Assembly (NCBI GenBank): GCA_948099385.1
Contig: CANUEZ040000208.1
Span: forward strand, 1,612,001 to 1,676,000
DNA from: Fasciola hepatica
Lineage: Eukaryota > Platyhelminthes > Trematoda > Plagiorchiida > Fasciolidae
DNA length: 64,000 nucleotides
Direction of reading: 5' to 3'
The notes under the pieces were generated by a model. It saw only the letters and a list, made by a program, of their open reading frames with translations. It did not search any database and was not told where the DNA came from. Position 1 is the stretch's first letter, and the number at the start of each line of letters is the position of its first letter. Position numbers and translations under genes: made by a program. Below, in pieces: positions 27,501 through 42,009 of this stretch.

Positions 27501-30400
27501 AAACCACAAGGCTATCCGATATGGGTCTCAACGCTTTGTTCAACATATACAATACATGATATAGCACAATCCCCAAATTGGCTTCGGCTTTCGCTTTCGC
27601 TTTGAACGGTAACAACCAAATTCTCGCACACCGATCCAATCCTATGTTCCATCACTTCTCTATTTATGGGCCTAAGTAAAACCAACGCATTCCCTTATGA
27701 ACAATCCCCACACAGGTTGCTCATACAATGCAATAGAGCAGTAGCAGAGTAGATTTGTATAATATGATTCTCCATGCAGCTTGAACACTGAACTGACCAT
27801 TGAAAATGATGAAAGCACTGTACAGCTGTTTGATCCGCTAAGGGAATCATGAGCAATGCACATGGACAGAGCCCACTCGGAGACACGAACAAGGGTTGGG
27901 GTGAACGAATGTCCGTCGAACACCCTAACCACAAGGCTATACCATATGGGTCTCAACGCTTTTTTCAACATATACAATACATGATATAGCACAATCCCCA
28001 AATTGGCTTCGGCTTTCGCTTTCGCTTTGAACGGTAACAACCAAATTCTCGCACACCGATCCAATCCTATGTTCCATCACTTCTCTATTTATGGGCCTAA
28101 GTAAAACCAAGGCATTCCCTTATGAACAATCCCCACACAGGTTGCTCATACAATGCAATAGAGCAGTAGCAGAATAGATTTGTATAAAATAATTCTCCAT
28201 GCAGCTTGAACACTGATCTAACCATTGAAAATTATGGAGCACTGTACAGCTGTTTGATCCGCTAAGGGAATCATGAGCATTGCACATGGACAGATCCCAC
28301 TCGGAAACACGAACAAGGGTTGGGGTGAACGAATGACAGTCGAACACCCAAACCCCAAGGCTAACCGATATGGGTCTCAACGCTTTGTTCAACATATACA
28401 ATACATGATATAGCACAATCCCCGAATTGGCTTCGGCTTTCGCTTTCGCTTTGAACGGTAACAACCAAATTCTCGCACACCGATCCAATCCTATGTTCCA
28501 TCACTTCTCTATTTATGGGCCTAAGTAAAACCAAGGCATTCCCTTATGAACAATCCCCACACAGATTGCTCATACAATGCAATAGAGCAGTAGCAGCGTA
28601 GATTTGTATAATATGATTCTCCATGCAGCTTGAACACTGAACTGACCATTGAAAATTATGGAAGCACTGTACAGCTGTTTGATCCGCTAAGGGAATCATG
28701 AGCATTGCACATGGACAGGGCCCACTCGGAGACACGAACACGGGTTGAGGTGAACGAATGTCAGTCGATCACCCAAACCACAAGGCTATCCGATATGGGT
28801 CTCAACGCTTTTTTCAACATATACAATACATGATATAGCACAATCCCCAAATTGGCTTCGGCTTTCGCTTTCGCTTTGAACGGTAACAACCAAATTCTCG
28901 CACACCGATCCAATCATATGTTCCATCACTTCTCTATTTATGGGCCTAAGTAAAACCAAGGCATTCCCTTATGAACAATCCCCACACAGATTGCTCATAC
29001 AATGCAATAGAGCAGTAGCAGAGTAGATTTGTATAATATGATTCTCCATGCAGCTTGAACACTGATCTAACCATTGAAAATTATGGAGCACTGTACAGCT
29101 GTTTGATCCGCTAAGGGAATCATGAGCAATGCACATGGACAGAGCCCACACGGGGACACGAACAAGGGTTGGGGTGAACGATTGTCAGTCGAACACCCAA
29201 ACCACAAGGCTATCCGATATGGGTCTCAACGCTTTGTTCAACATATACAATACATGATATAGCACAATCCCCAAATTGGCTTCGGCTTTCGCTTTCGCTT
29301 TGAACGGTAACAACCAAATTCTCGCACACCGATCCAATCCTATGTTCCATCACTTCTCTATTTATGGGCCTAAGTAAAACCAACGCATTCCCTTATGAAC
29401 AATCCCCACACAGGTTGCTCATACAATGCAATAGAGCAGTAGCAGAGTAGATTTGTATAATATGATTCTCCATGCAGCTTGAACACTGAACTGACCATTG
29501 AAAATGATGAAAGCACTGTACAGCTGTTTGATCCGCTAAGGGAATCATGAGCATTGCACATGGACTGAACCCACTCGGAGACACGAACACGGGTTGGGGT
29601 GAACGAATGTCAGTCGAACACCCAAACCACAAGCCTATCCGATATGGGTCTCAACGCTTTGTTCAATATATACAATACATGATATAGCACAATCCCCGAA
29701 TTGGCTTCGGCTTTCGCTTTCGCTTTGAACGGTAACAACCAAATTCTCGCACACCGATCCAATCCTATGTTCCATCACTTCTCTATTTATGGGCCTAAGT
29801 AAAACCAAGGCATTCCCTTATGAACAATCCCACACAGATTGCTCATACAATGCAATAGAGCAGTAGCAGAGTAGATTTGTATAATACGATTCTCCATGCA
29901 GCTTGAACACTGAACTGACCATTGAAAATTATGGAAGCACTGTACAGCTGTTTGATCCGCTAAGGGAATCATGAGCAATGCACATGGACAGAGCCCACTC
30001 GGAGACACGAACAAGGGTTGGGGTGAACGATTGTCAGTCGAACACCCTAACCACAAGGCTATCCGATATGGGTCTCAACGCTTTTTTCAACATATACAAT
30101 ACATGATATAGCACAATCCCCAAATTGGCTTCGGCTTTCGCTTTCGCTTTGAACGGTAACAACCAAATTCTCGCACACCGATCCAATCCTATGTTCCATC
30201 ACTTCTCTATTTATGGGCCTAAGTAAAACCAAGGCATTCCCTTATGAACAATCCCCACACAGGTTGCTCATACAATGCAATAGAGCAGTAGCAGAATAGA
30301 TTTGTATAATATAATTCTCCATGCAGCTTGAACACTGATCTAACCATTGAAAATTATGGAAGCACTGTACAGCTGTTTGATCCGCTAAGGGAATCATGAG
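24560..30400 (+). repeat. Higher-order repeat, 7 monomers, period 2,973 bp
   Basis: Seven successive monomers are repeated at an offset of 2,973 bp. Shared rare marks include GAATGTCCGTCGAAC (near 24934 and 27907), TATAAAATAATTCTCC (near 25210 and 28183), GTAGCAGCGTAG (near 25617 and 28590), GTTGAGGTGAACG with CAGTCGATCACCC (near 25772 and 28745), and TATAATACGATTCTCC (near 26908 and 29880). Few differences were seen: TCAACAAATAC near 25843 against TCAACATATAC near 28816, CATCTTTTCTC near 25951, and one lost C near 29830. It gives way near 30.4 kb to the 4-monomer period. Confidence 0.87.
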
Positions 30401-33400
30401 CATTGCACATGGACAGAGCCCACTCGGAGCCACCAACGTTGGTTGGGGTGAACGAATGTCAGTCGAACACCCAAAGCACAAGGCTATCCGATATGGGTCT
30501 CAACGCTTTGTTCAACATATACACTACATGATATAGCACAATCCCCAAATTGGCTTCGGCTTTCGCTTTCGCTTTGAACGGTAACAACCAAATTCTCGCA
30601 CACCGATCCAATCCTATGTTCCATCACTTCTCTATTTATGGGCCTAAGTAAAACCAAGGCATTCCCTTATGAACAATCCCCACACAGGTTGCTCATACAA
30701 TGCAATAGAGCAGTAGCAGAGTAGATTTGTATAATATGATTCTCCATGCAGCTTGAACACTGAACTGACCATTGAAAATTATGGAAGCACTGTACAGCTG
30801 TTTGATCCGCTAAGGGAATCATGAGCAATGCACATGGACAGAGCCCACACGGGGACACGAACAAGGGTTGGGGTGAACGATTGTCAGTCGAACACCCAAA
30901 CCACAAGGCTATCCGATATGGGTCTCAACGCTTTGTTCAACATATACAATACATGATATAGCACAATCCCCAAATTGGCTTCGGCTTTCGCTTTCGCTTT
31001 GAACGGTAACAACCAAATTCTCGCACACCGATCCAATCCTATGTTCCATCACTTCTCTATTTATGGGCCTAAGTAAAACCAACGCATTCCCTTATGAACA
31101 ATCCCCACACAGGTTGCTCATACAATGCAATAGAGCAGTAGCAGAGTAGATTTGTATAATATGATTCTCCATGCAGCTTGAACACTGAACTGACCATTGA
31201 AAATGATGAAAGCACTGTACAGCTGTTTGATCCGCTAAGGGAATCATGAGCATTGCACATGGACTGAACCCACTCGGAGACACGAACAAGGGTTGGGGTG
31301 AACGAATGTCAGTCGAACACCCAAACCACAAGCCTATCCCATATGGGTCTCAACGCTTTGTTCAACATATACAATACATGATAAAGCACAATCCCCAAAT
31401 TGGCTTCGGATTTCGCTTTCGCTTTGAACGGTAACAACCAAATTCTCGCACACCGATCCAATCCTATGTTCCATCACTTCTCTATTTATGGGCCTAAGTA
31501 AAACCAAGGCATTCCCTTATGAACAATCCCCACACAGATTGCTCATACAATGCAATAGAGCAGTAGCAGAGTAGATTTGTATAATACGATTCTCCATGCA
31601 GCTTGAACACTGAACTGACCATTGAAAATTATGGAAGCACTGTACAGCTGTTTGATCCGCTAAGGGAATCATGAGCAATGCACATGGACAGAGCCCACTC
31701 GGAGACACGAACAAGGGTTGGGGTGAACGAATGTCCGTCGAACACCCTAACCACAAGGCTATCCGATATGGGTCTCAACGCTTTGTTCAACATATACAAT
31801 ACATGATATAGCACAATCCCCAAATTGGCTTCGGCTTTCGCTTTCGCTTTGAACGGTAACAACCAAATTCTCGCACACCGATCCAATCCTATGTTCCATC
31901 ACTTCTCTATTTATGGGCCTAAGTAAAACCAACGCATTCCCTTATGAACAATCCCCACACAGGTTGCTCATACAATGCAATAGAGCAGTAGCAGAATAGA
32001 TTTGTATAATATAATTCTCCATGCAGCTTGAACACTGATCTAACCATTGAAAATTATGGAAGCACTGTACAGCTGTTTGATCCGCTAGGGGAATCATGAG
32101 CATTGCACATGGACAGAGCCCACTCGGAGCCACCAACGTTGGTTGGGGTGAACGAATGTCAGTCGAACACCCAAACCACAAGGCTATCCGATATGGGTCT
32201 CAACGCTTTGTTCAACATATACACTACATGATATAGCACAATACCCAAATTGGCTTCGGATTTCGCTTTCGCTTTGAACGGTAACAACCAAATTCTCGCA
32301 CACCGATCCAATCCTATGTTCCATCACTTCTCTATTTATGGGCCTAAGTAAAACCAAGGCATTCCCTTATGAACAATCCCCACACAGGTTGCTCATACAA
32401 TGCAATAGAGCAGTAGCAGAGTAGATTTGTATAATATGATTATCCATGCAGCTTGAACACTGAACTGACCATTGAAAATGATTGAAGCACTGTACAGCTG
32501 TTTGATCCGCTAAGGGAATCATGAGCATTGCACATGCACAGAGCCCACTCGGAGACACGAACAAGGGTTGGGGTGAACGATTGTCAGTCGAACACCCAAA
32601 CCACAAGGCTATCCGATTTGGGTCTCAACGCTTTGTTCAACATATACACTACATGATATAGCACAATCCCCAAATTGGCTTCGGCTTTCGCTTTCGCTTT
32701 GAACGGTAACAACCAAATTCTCGCACATCGATCCAATCCTATGTTCCATCACTTCTCTATTTATGGGCCTAAATAAAACCAAGGCATTCCCTTATGAACA
32801 ATCCCCACACAAATTGCTCATACAATGCAATAGAGCAGTAGCAGAATAGATTTGTATAATATGATTCTCCATGCAGCTTGAACACTGAACTGACCATTGA
32901 AAATGATTGAAGCACTGTACAGCTGTTTGATCCGCTAAGGGAATCATGAGCATTGCACATGGACAGAGCCCACACGAGGACACGAACAAGGGTTGGGGTG
33001 AACGATTGTCAGTCGAACACCCAAAGCACAAGGCTATCCGATATGGGTCTCAACGCTTTGTTCAACATATACAATACATGATATAGCACAATCCCCAAAT
33101 TGGCTTCGGATTTTGCTTTGGCTTTGAACGGTAACAACCAAAATCTCGCACACCGATCCAATCCTATGTTCCATCACTTCTCTATTTATGGGCCTAAGTA
33201 AAACCAAGGCATTCCCTTATGAACAATCCCCACACAGGTTGCTCATACAATGCAATAGAGCAGCAGCAGAGTAGATTTGTATAATATAATTCTCCATGCA
33301 GCTTGAACACTGATCTAACCATTGAAAATTATGGAGCACTGTACAGCTGTTTGATCCGCTAAGGGAATCATGAGCATTGCACATGGACAGAGCCCACTCG

Positions 33401-36400
33401 GAGACACGAACAAGGGTTGGGGTGAACGAATGACAGTCGAACACCCAAACCCCAAGGCTAACCGATATGGGTCTCAACGCTTTGTTCAACATATACACTA
33501 CATGATATAGCACAATCCCCAAATTGGCTTCGGCTTTCGCTTTCGCTTTGAACGGTAACAACCAAATTCTCGCACACCGATCCAATCCTCTGTTCCATCA
33601 CTTCTCTATTTATGGGCCTAAATAAAACCAAGGCATTCCCTTATGAACAATCCCCACACAGATTGCTCATACAATGCAATAGAGCAGTAGCAGAGTAGAT
33701 TTGTATAATATGATTCTCCATGCAGCTTGAACACTGAACTGACCATTGAACATGTTGGAAGAACTGTACAGCTGTTTGATCCGCTAAGGGAATCATGAGC
33801 ATTGCACATGGACAGAGCCCACTCGGAGCCACCAACGTTGGTTGGGGTGAACGAATGTCAGTCGAACACCCAAACCACAAGGCTATCCGATATGGGTCTC
33901 AACGCTTTGTTCAACATATACACTACATGATATAGCACAATCCCCAAATTGGCTTCGGCTTTCGCTTTCGCTTTGAACGGTAACAACCAAATTCTCGCAC
34001 ATCGATCCAATCCTATGTTCCATCACTTCTCTATTTATGGGCCTAAGTAAAACCAAGGCATTCCCTTATGAACAATCCCCACACAGGTTGCTCATACAAT
34101 GCAATAGAGCAGTAGCAGAGTAGATTTGTATAATATGATTCTCCATGCAGCTTGAACACTGAACTGACCATTGAAAATGATGAAAGCACTGTACAGCTGT
34201 TTGATCCGCTAAGGGAATCATGAGCATTGCACATGCACAGAGCCCACACGGGGAAACGAACAAGGGTTGGGGTGAACGATTGTCAGTCGAACACCCAAAC
34301 CACAAGGCTATCCGATATGGGTCTCAACGCTTTGTTCAACATATACACTACATGATATAGCACAATCCCCAAATTGGCTTCGGCTTTCGCTTTCGCTTTG
34401 AACGGTAACAACCAAATTCTCGCACACCGATCCAATCCTATGTTCCATCACTTCTCTATTTATGGGCCTAAATAAAACCAAGGCATTCCCTTATGAACAA
34501 TCCCCACACAAATTGCTCATACAATGCAATAAAGCAGTAGCAGAATAGATTTGTATAATATGATTCTCCATGCAGCTTGAACACGGAACTGACCATTGAA
34601 AATTATGGAAGCACTGTACAGCTGTTTGATCCGCTAAGGGAATCATGAGCATTGCACATGGACAGAGCCCACACGAGGACACGAACAAGGGTTGGGGTGA
34701 ACGATTGTCAGTCGAACACCCAAAGCACAAGGCTATCCGATATGGGTCTCAACGCTTTGTTCAACATATACAATACATGATATAGCACAATCCCCAAATT
34801 GGCTTCGGATTTTGCTTTGGCTTTGAACGGTAACAACCAAAATCTCGCACACCGATCCAATCCTATGTTCCATCACTTCTCTATTTATGGGCCTAAGTAA
34901 AACCAACGCATTCCCTTATGAACAATCCCCACACAGGTTGCTCATACAATGCAATAGAGCAGTAGCAGAATAGATTTGTATAATATAATTCTCCATGCAG
35001 CTTGAACACTGATCTAACCATTGAAAATTATGGAGCACTGTACAGCTGTTTGATCCGCTAAGGGAATCATGAGCATTGCACATGGACAGAGCCCACTCGG
35101 AGACACGAACAAGGGTTGGGGTGAACGAATGACAGTCGAACACCCAAACCCCAAGGCTAACCGATATGGGTCTCAACGCTTTGTTCAACATATACAATAC
35201 ATGATATAGCACAATCCCCAAATTGGCTTCGGCTTTCGCTTTCGCTTTGAACGGTACCAACCAAATTCTCGCACACCGATCCAATCCTATGTTCCATCAC
35301 TTCTCTATTTATGGGCCTAAATAAAACCAAGGCATTCCCTTATGAACAATCCCCACACAGATTGCTCATACAATGCAATAGAGCAGTAGCAGAGTAGATT
35401 TGTATAATATGATTCTCCATGCAGCTTGAACACTGAACTGACCATTGAAAATTCTGGAAGCACTTTACAGCTGTTTGATCCGCTAAGGGAATCATGAGCA
35501 TTGCACATGGACAGAGCCCACTCGGAGCCACCAACGTTGGTTGGGGTGAACGAATGTCAGTCGAACACCCAAACCACAAGCCTATCCGATATGGGTCTCA
35601 ACGCTTTGTTCAACATATACACTACATGATATAGCACAATACACAAATTGGCTTCGGATTTCGCTTTCGCTTTGAACGGTAACAACCAAATTCTCGCACA
35701 CCGATCCAATCCTATGTTCCATCACTTCTCCATTTATGTGCCTGAGTAAAACCAAGGCATTCCTTTATGAACAATCCCCACACAGGTTGCTCATACAATG
35801 CAATAGAGCATTAGCAGAATAGATTTGTATAATATGATTCTCCATGCAGCTTGAACACTGAACTGACCATTGAAAATGATGAAAGCACTGTACAGCTGTT
35901 TGATCGGCTAAGGGAATCATGAGCATTGCACATGCACAGAGCCCACACGGGGACACGAACAAGGGTTGGGGTGAACGATTGTCAGTCGAACACCCAAACC
36001 ACAAGGCTATCCGATATGGGTCTCAACGCTTTGTTCAACATATACACTACATGATATAGCACAATCCCCAAATTGGCTTCGGCTTTCGCTTTCGCTTTGA
36101 ACGGTAACAACCAAATTCTCGCACATCGATCCAATCCTATGTTCCATCACTTCTCTATTTATGGGCCTAAATAAAACCAAGGCATTCCCTTATGAACAAT
36201 CCCCACACAGATTGCTCATACAATGCAATAGAGCAGTAGCAGAATAGATTTGTATAATATGATTCTCCATGCAGCTTGAACACTGAACTGACCATTGAAA
36301 ATGATTGAAGCACTGTACAGCTGTTTGATCCGCTAAGGGAATCATGAGCATTGCACATGGACAGAGCCCACACGAGGACACGAACAAGGGTTGGGCTGAA

Positions 36401-36600
36401 CGATTGTCAGTCGAACACCCAAAGCACAAGGCTATCCGATATGTGTCTCAACGCTTTGTTCAACATATACAATACATGATATAGCACAATCCCCAAATTG
36501 GCTTCGGATTTTGCTTTGGCTTTGAACGGTAACAACCAAAATCTCGCACACCGATCCAATCCTATGTTCCATCACTTCTCTATTTATGGGCCTAAGTAAA
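30240..36600 (+). repeat. Higher-order repeat, 4 monomers, period about 1,700 bp
   Basis: A distinctive variant, GAGCCACCAACGTTGGTTGG, occurs four times, with its palindromic core CCAACGTTGG at 30433, 32133, 33832 and 35531, spaced 1,700, 1,699 and 1,699 bp. Other marks follow the same spacing where present: ATATACACTACATG, GGATTTTGCTTTGGC (near 33107, 34806 and 36506) and CATGCACAGAGCCC (near 32533, 34232 and 35931). The units are less alike than in the 7-mer or 2,550-bp blocks, so this block has been shuffled or is older. Confidence 0.82.
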
Positions 36601-39600
36601 ACCAAGGCATTCCCTTATGAACAATCCCCACACAGATTGCTCATACAATGCAATAGAGCAGTAGCAGAGTAGATTTGTATAATATGATTCTCCATGCAGC
36701 TTGAACACTGAACTGACCATTGAAAATTATGGAAGCACTGTACAGCTGTTTTATCCGCTAAAGGAATCATGAGCATTAAACATGGACAGAGCCCACATGG
36801 GAACAATGTCCAAGGTTGGGGTGAACGATTGTCTGTCGAACACCCAAACCACAAGGCTATCCGATATGTGTCTGAATGCTTCGTTCAACATAAACAATAC
36901 ATGATATAGCACAATCCCCAAATTGGCTTCGGCTTTCGCTTTCGCTTTGAACGGTAACAACCAAATTCTCGCACGCCGATCCAATACTATGTTCCATCAC
37001 TTCTCTATTTATGGGCCTAAGTAAAACCAAGGCATTCCCTTATGAACAATCCCCACACAGATTGCTCATACAATGCATTAGAGCAGTAGCAGAGTAGATT
37101 TGTATAATATGATTCTCCATGCAGCTTGAACACTGAACTGACCATTGAAAATGATGAAAGCACTGTACAGCTGTTTGATCCGCTAAGGGAATCAGGAGCA
37201 TTGCAAATGGACAGAGCCCACATGGGAACAATGTCCAAGGTTGGGGTGAACTATAGTCTGTCGAACACCCAAACCACAAGCCTATCCGATATGTGTCTGA
37301 ATGCTTCGTTCAACATATACAATACATGATATAGCACAATCCCCAAATTGGCTTCGGCTTTCGCTTTCGCTTTGAACGGTAACAACCAAATTCTCGCACA
37401 CCGATCCAATCCTATGTTCCATCACTTCTCTATTTATGGGCCTAAGTAAAACCAAGGCGTTCCCTTATGAACAATCCCCACACAGATTGCTCATACAATG
37501 CAATAGAGCAGTAGCAGAGTAGATTTGTATAATATGATTCTCCATGCAGCTTGAACACTGAACTGACCACTGGAAATTATGGAAGCACTGTACAGCTGTT
37601 TGATCCGCTAAGGGAATCATGAGCATTGCACATGCACAGAGCCCACACGGGGACACGAACAAGGGTTGGGGTGAACGATTGTCAGTCGAACACCCAAACC
37701 ACAAGGCTATCCGATATGGGTCTCAACGCTTTGTTCAACATATACACTACATGATATAGCACAATCCCCAAATTGGCTTCGGCTTTCGCTTTCGCTTTGA
37801 ACGGTAACAACCAAATTCTCGCACATCGATCCAATCCTATGTTCCATCACTTCTCTATTTATGGGCCTAAATAAAACCAAGGCATTCCCTTATGAACAAT
37901 CCCCACACAGATTGCTCATACAATGCAATAGAGCAGTAGCAGAATAGATTTGTATAATATGATTCTCCATGCAGCTTGAACACTGAACTGACCATTGAAA
38001 ATGATTGAAGCACTGTACAGCTGTTTGATCCGCTAAGGGAATCATGAGCATTGCACATGGACAGAGCCCACACGAGGACACGAACAAGGGTTGGGGTGAA
38101 CGATTGTCAGTCGAACACCCAAAGCACAAGGCTATCCGATATGGGTCTCAACGCTTTGTTCAACATATACAATACATGATATAGCACAATCCCCAAATTG
38201 GATTCGGCTTTCGCTTTCGCTTTGAACGGTAACAACCAAATTCTCGCACGCCGATCCAATACTATGTTCCATCACTTCTCTATTTATGGGCCTAAGTAAA
38301 ACCAAGGCATTCCCTTATGAACAATCCCCACACAGATTGCTCATACAATGCATTAGAGCAGTAGCAGAGTAGATTTGTATAATATGATTCTCCATGCAGC
38401 TTGAACACTGAACTGACCATTGAAAATGATGAAAGCACTGTACAGCTGTTTGATCCGCTAAGGGAATCAGGAGCATTGCAAATGGACAGAGCCCACATGG
38501 GAACAATGTCCAAGGTTGGGGTGAACTATAGTCTTTCAAACACCCAAACCACAAGGCTATCCGATATGTGTCTGAATGCTTCGTTCAACATATACAATAC
38601 ATGATATAGCACAATCCCCAAATTGGCTTCGGCTTTCGCTTTCGCTTTGAACGGTAACAACCAAATTCTCGCACACCGATCCAATCCTATGTTCCATCAC
38701 TTCTCTATTTATGGGCCTAAGTAAAACCAAGGCATTCCCTTATGAACAATCCCCACACAGATTGCTCATACAATGCAATAGAGCAGTAGCAGAGTAGATT
38801 TGTATAATATGATTCTCCATGCAGCTTGAACACTGAACTGACCACTGGAAATTATGGAAGCACTGTACAGCTGTTTGATCCGCTAAGGGAATCATGAGCA
38901 TTGCACATGCACAGAGCCCACACGGGGACACGAACAAGGGTTGGGGTGAACGATTGTCAGTCGAACACCCAAACCACAAGGCTATCCGATATGGGTCTCA
39001 ACGCTTTGTTCAACATATACACTACATGATATAGCACAATCCCCAAATTGGCTTCGGCTTTCGCTTTCGCTTTGAACGGTAACAACCAAAATCTCGCACA
39101 CCGATCCAATCCTATGTTCCATCACTTCTCTATTTATGGGCCTAAGTAAAACCAAGGCATTCCCTTATGAACAATCCCCACACAGATTGCTCATACAATG
39201 CAATAGAGCAGTAGCAGAGTAGATTTGTATAATATGATTCTCCATGCAGCTTGAACACTGAACTGACCATTGAAAATTATGGAAGCACTGTACAGCTGTT
39301 TTATCCGCTAAAGGAATCATGAGCATTAAACATGGACAGAGCCCACATGGGAACAATGTCCAAGGTTGGGGTGAACGATTGTCTGTCGAACACCCAAACC
39401 ACAAGGCTATCCGATATGTGTCTGAATGCTTCGTTCAACATAAACAATACATGATATAGCACAATCCCCAAATTGGCTTCGGCTTTCGCTTTCGCTTTGA
39501 ACGGTAACAACCAAATTCTCGCACGCCGATCCAATACTATGTTCCATCACTTCTCTATTTATGGGCCTAAGTAAAACCAAGGCATTCCCTTATGAACAAT

Positions 39601-41640
39601 CCCCACACAGATTGCTCATACAATGCATTAGAGCAGTAGCAGAGTAGATTTGTATAATATGATTCTCCATGCAGCTTGAACACTGAACTGACCATTGAAA
39701 ATGATGAAAGCACTGTACAGCTGTTTGATCCGCTAAGGGAATCAGGAGCATTGCAAATGGACAGAGCCCACATGGGAACAATGTCCAAGGTTGGGGTGAA
39801 CTATAGTCTGTCGAACACCCAAACCACAAGCCTATCCGATATGTGTCTGAATGCTTCGTTCAACATATACAATACATGATATAGCACAATCCCCAAATTG
39901 GCTTCGGCTTTCGCTTTCGCTTTGAACGGTAACAACCAAATTCTCGCACACCGATCCAATCCTATGTTCCATCACTTCTCTATTTATGGGCCTAAGTAAA
40001 ACCAAGGCGTTCCCTTATGAACAATCCCCACACAGATTGCTCATACAATGCAATAGAGCAGTAGCAGAGTAGATTTGTATAATATGATTCTCCATGCAGC
40101 TTGAACACTGAACTGACCACTGGAAATTATGGAAGCACTGTACAGCTGTTTGATCCGCTAAGGGAATCATGAGCATTGCACATGCACAGAGCCCACACGG
40201 GGACACGAACAAGGGTTGGGGTGAACGATTGTCAGTCGAACACCCAAACCACAAGGCTATCCGATATGGGTCTCAACGCTTTGTTCAACATATACACTAC
40301 ATGATATAGCACAATCCCCAAATTGGCTTCGGCTTTCGCTTTCGCTTTGAACGGTAACAACCAAATTCTCGCACATCGATCCAATCCTATGTTCCATCAC
40401 TTCTCTATTTATGGGCCTAAATAAAACCAAGGCATTCCCTTATGAACAATCCCCACACAGATTGCTCATACAATGCAATAGAGCAGTAGCAGAATAGATT
40501 TGTATAATATGATTCTCCATGCAGCTTGAACACTGAACTGACCATTGAAAATGATTGAAGCACTGTACAGCTGTTTGATCCGCTAAGGGAATCATGAGCA
40601 TTGCACATGGACAGAGCCCACACGAGGACACGAACAAGGGTTGGGGTGAACGATTGTCAGTCGAACACCCAAAGCACAAGGCTATCCGATATGGGTCTCA
40701 ACGCTTTGTTCAACATATACAATACATGATATAGCACAATCCCCAAATTGGATTCGGCTTTCGCTTTCGCTTTGAACGGTAACAACCAAATTCTCGCACG
40801 CCGATCCAATACTATGTTCCATCACTTCTCTATTTATGGGCCTAAGTAAAACCAAGGCATTCCCTTATGAACAATCCCCACACAGATTGCTCATACAATG
40901 CATTAGAGCAGTAGCAGAGTAGATTTGTATAATATGATTCTCCATGCAGCTTGAACACTGAACTGACCATTGAAAATGATGAAAGCACTGTACAGCTGTT
41001 TGATCCGCTAAGGGAATCAGGAGCATTGCAAATGGACAGAGCCCACATGGGAACAATGTCCAAGGTTGGGGTGAACTATAGTCTTTCAAACACCCAAACC
41101 ACAAGGCTATCCGATATGTGTCTGAATGCTTCGTTCAACATATACAATACATGATATAGCACAATCCCCAAATTGGCTTCGGCTTTCGCTTTCGCTTTGA
41201 ACGGTAACAACCAAATTCTCGCACACCGATCCAATCCTATGTTCCATCACTTCTCTATTTATGGGCCTAAGTAAAACCAAGGCATTCCCTTATGAACAAT
41301 CCCCACACAGATTGCTCATACAATGCAATAGAGCAGTAGCAGAGTAGATTTGTATAATATGATTCTCCATGCAGCTTGAACACTGAACTGACCACTGGAA
41401 ATTATGGAAGCACTGTACAGCTGTTTGATCCGCTAAGGGAATCATGAGCATTGCACATGCACAGAGCCCACACGGGGACACGAACAAGGGTTGGGGTGAA
41501 CGATTGTCAGTCGAACACCCAAACCACAAGGCTATCCGATATGGGTCTCAACGCTTTGTTCAACATATACACTACATGATATAGCACAATCCCCAAATTG
41601 GCTTCGGCTTTCGCTTTCGCTTTGAACGGTAACAACCAAA
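36520..41640 (+). repeat. Higher-order repeat, 6 monomers, period 2,550 bp, almost identical copies
   Basis: Two complete units lie in tandem. In the lines compared side by side I found no difference between them, including rare marks such as AAGGCGTTCCC (near 37456 and 40006), GAACTATAGTCTGTCG (near 37248 and 39798), GAACTATAGTCTTTCAAAC (near 38523 and 41073), CAATGCATTAGAGC and CATAAACAATACATG. The left edge lies near 36520, where the preceding GGATTTTGCTTTGGC has no counterpart 2,550 bp later. The right edge is at 41640, where AAAATCTCGC is replaced by AAATTCTCGC. A partial 3-monomer (1,275-bp) similarity is nested inside. The near identity implies a very recent duplication, or an assembly artefact. 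Confidence 0.9.
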
Positions 41641-42009
41641 TTCTCGCACACCGATCCAATCCTATGTTCCATCACTTCTCTATTTATGGGCCTAAGTAAA
41701 ACCAAGGCATTCCCTTATGAACAATCCCCACACAGATTGCTCATACAATGCAATAGAGCAGTAGCAGAGTAGATTTGTATAATATGATTCTCCATGCAGC
41801 TTGAACACTGAACTGACCACTGGAAATTATGGAAGCACTGTACAGCTGTTTGATCCGCTAAGGGAATCATGAGCATTGCACATGGACAGAGCCCACTCGG
41901 AGACACGAACAAGGGTTGGGCTGAACGAATGTCAGTCGAACACCCAAACCACAAGGCTATCCGATATCGGTCTCAACGCTTTGTTCAACATATACAATAC
42001 ATGATATAG

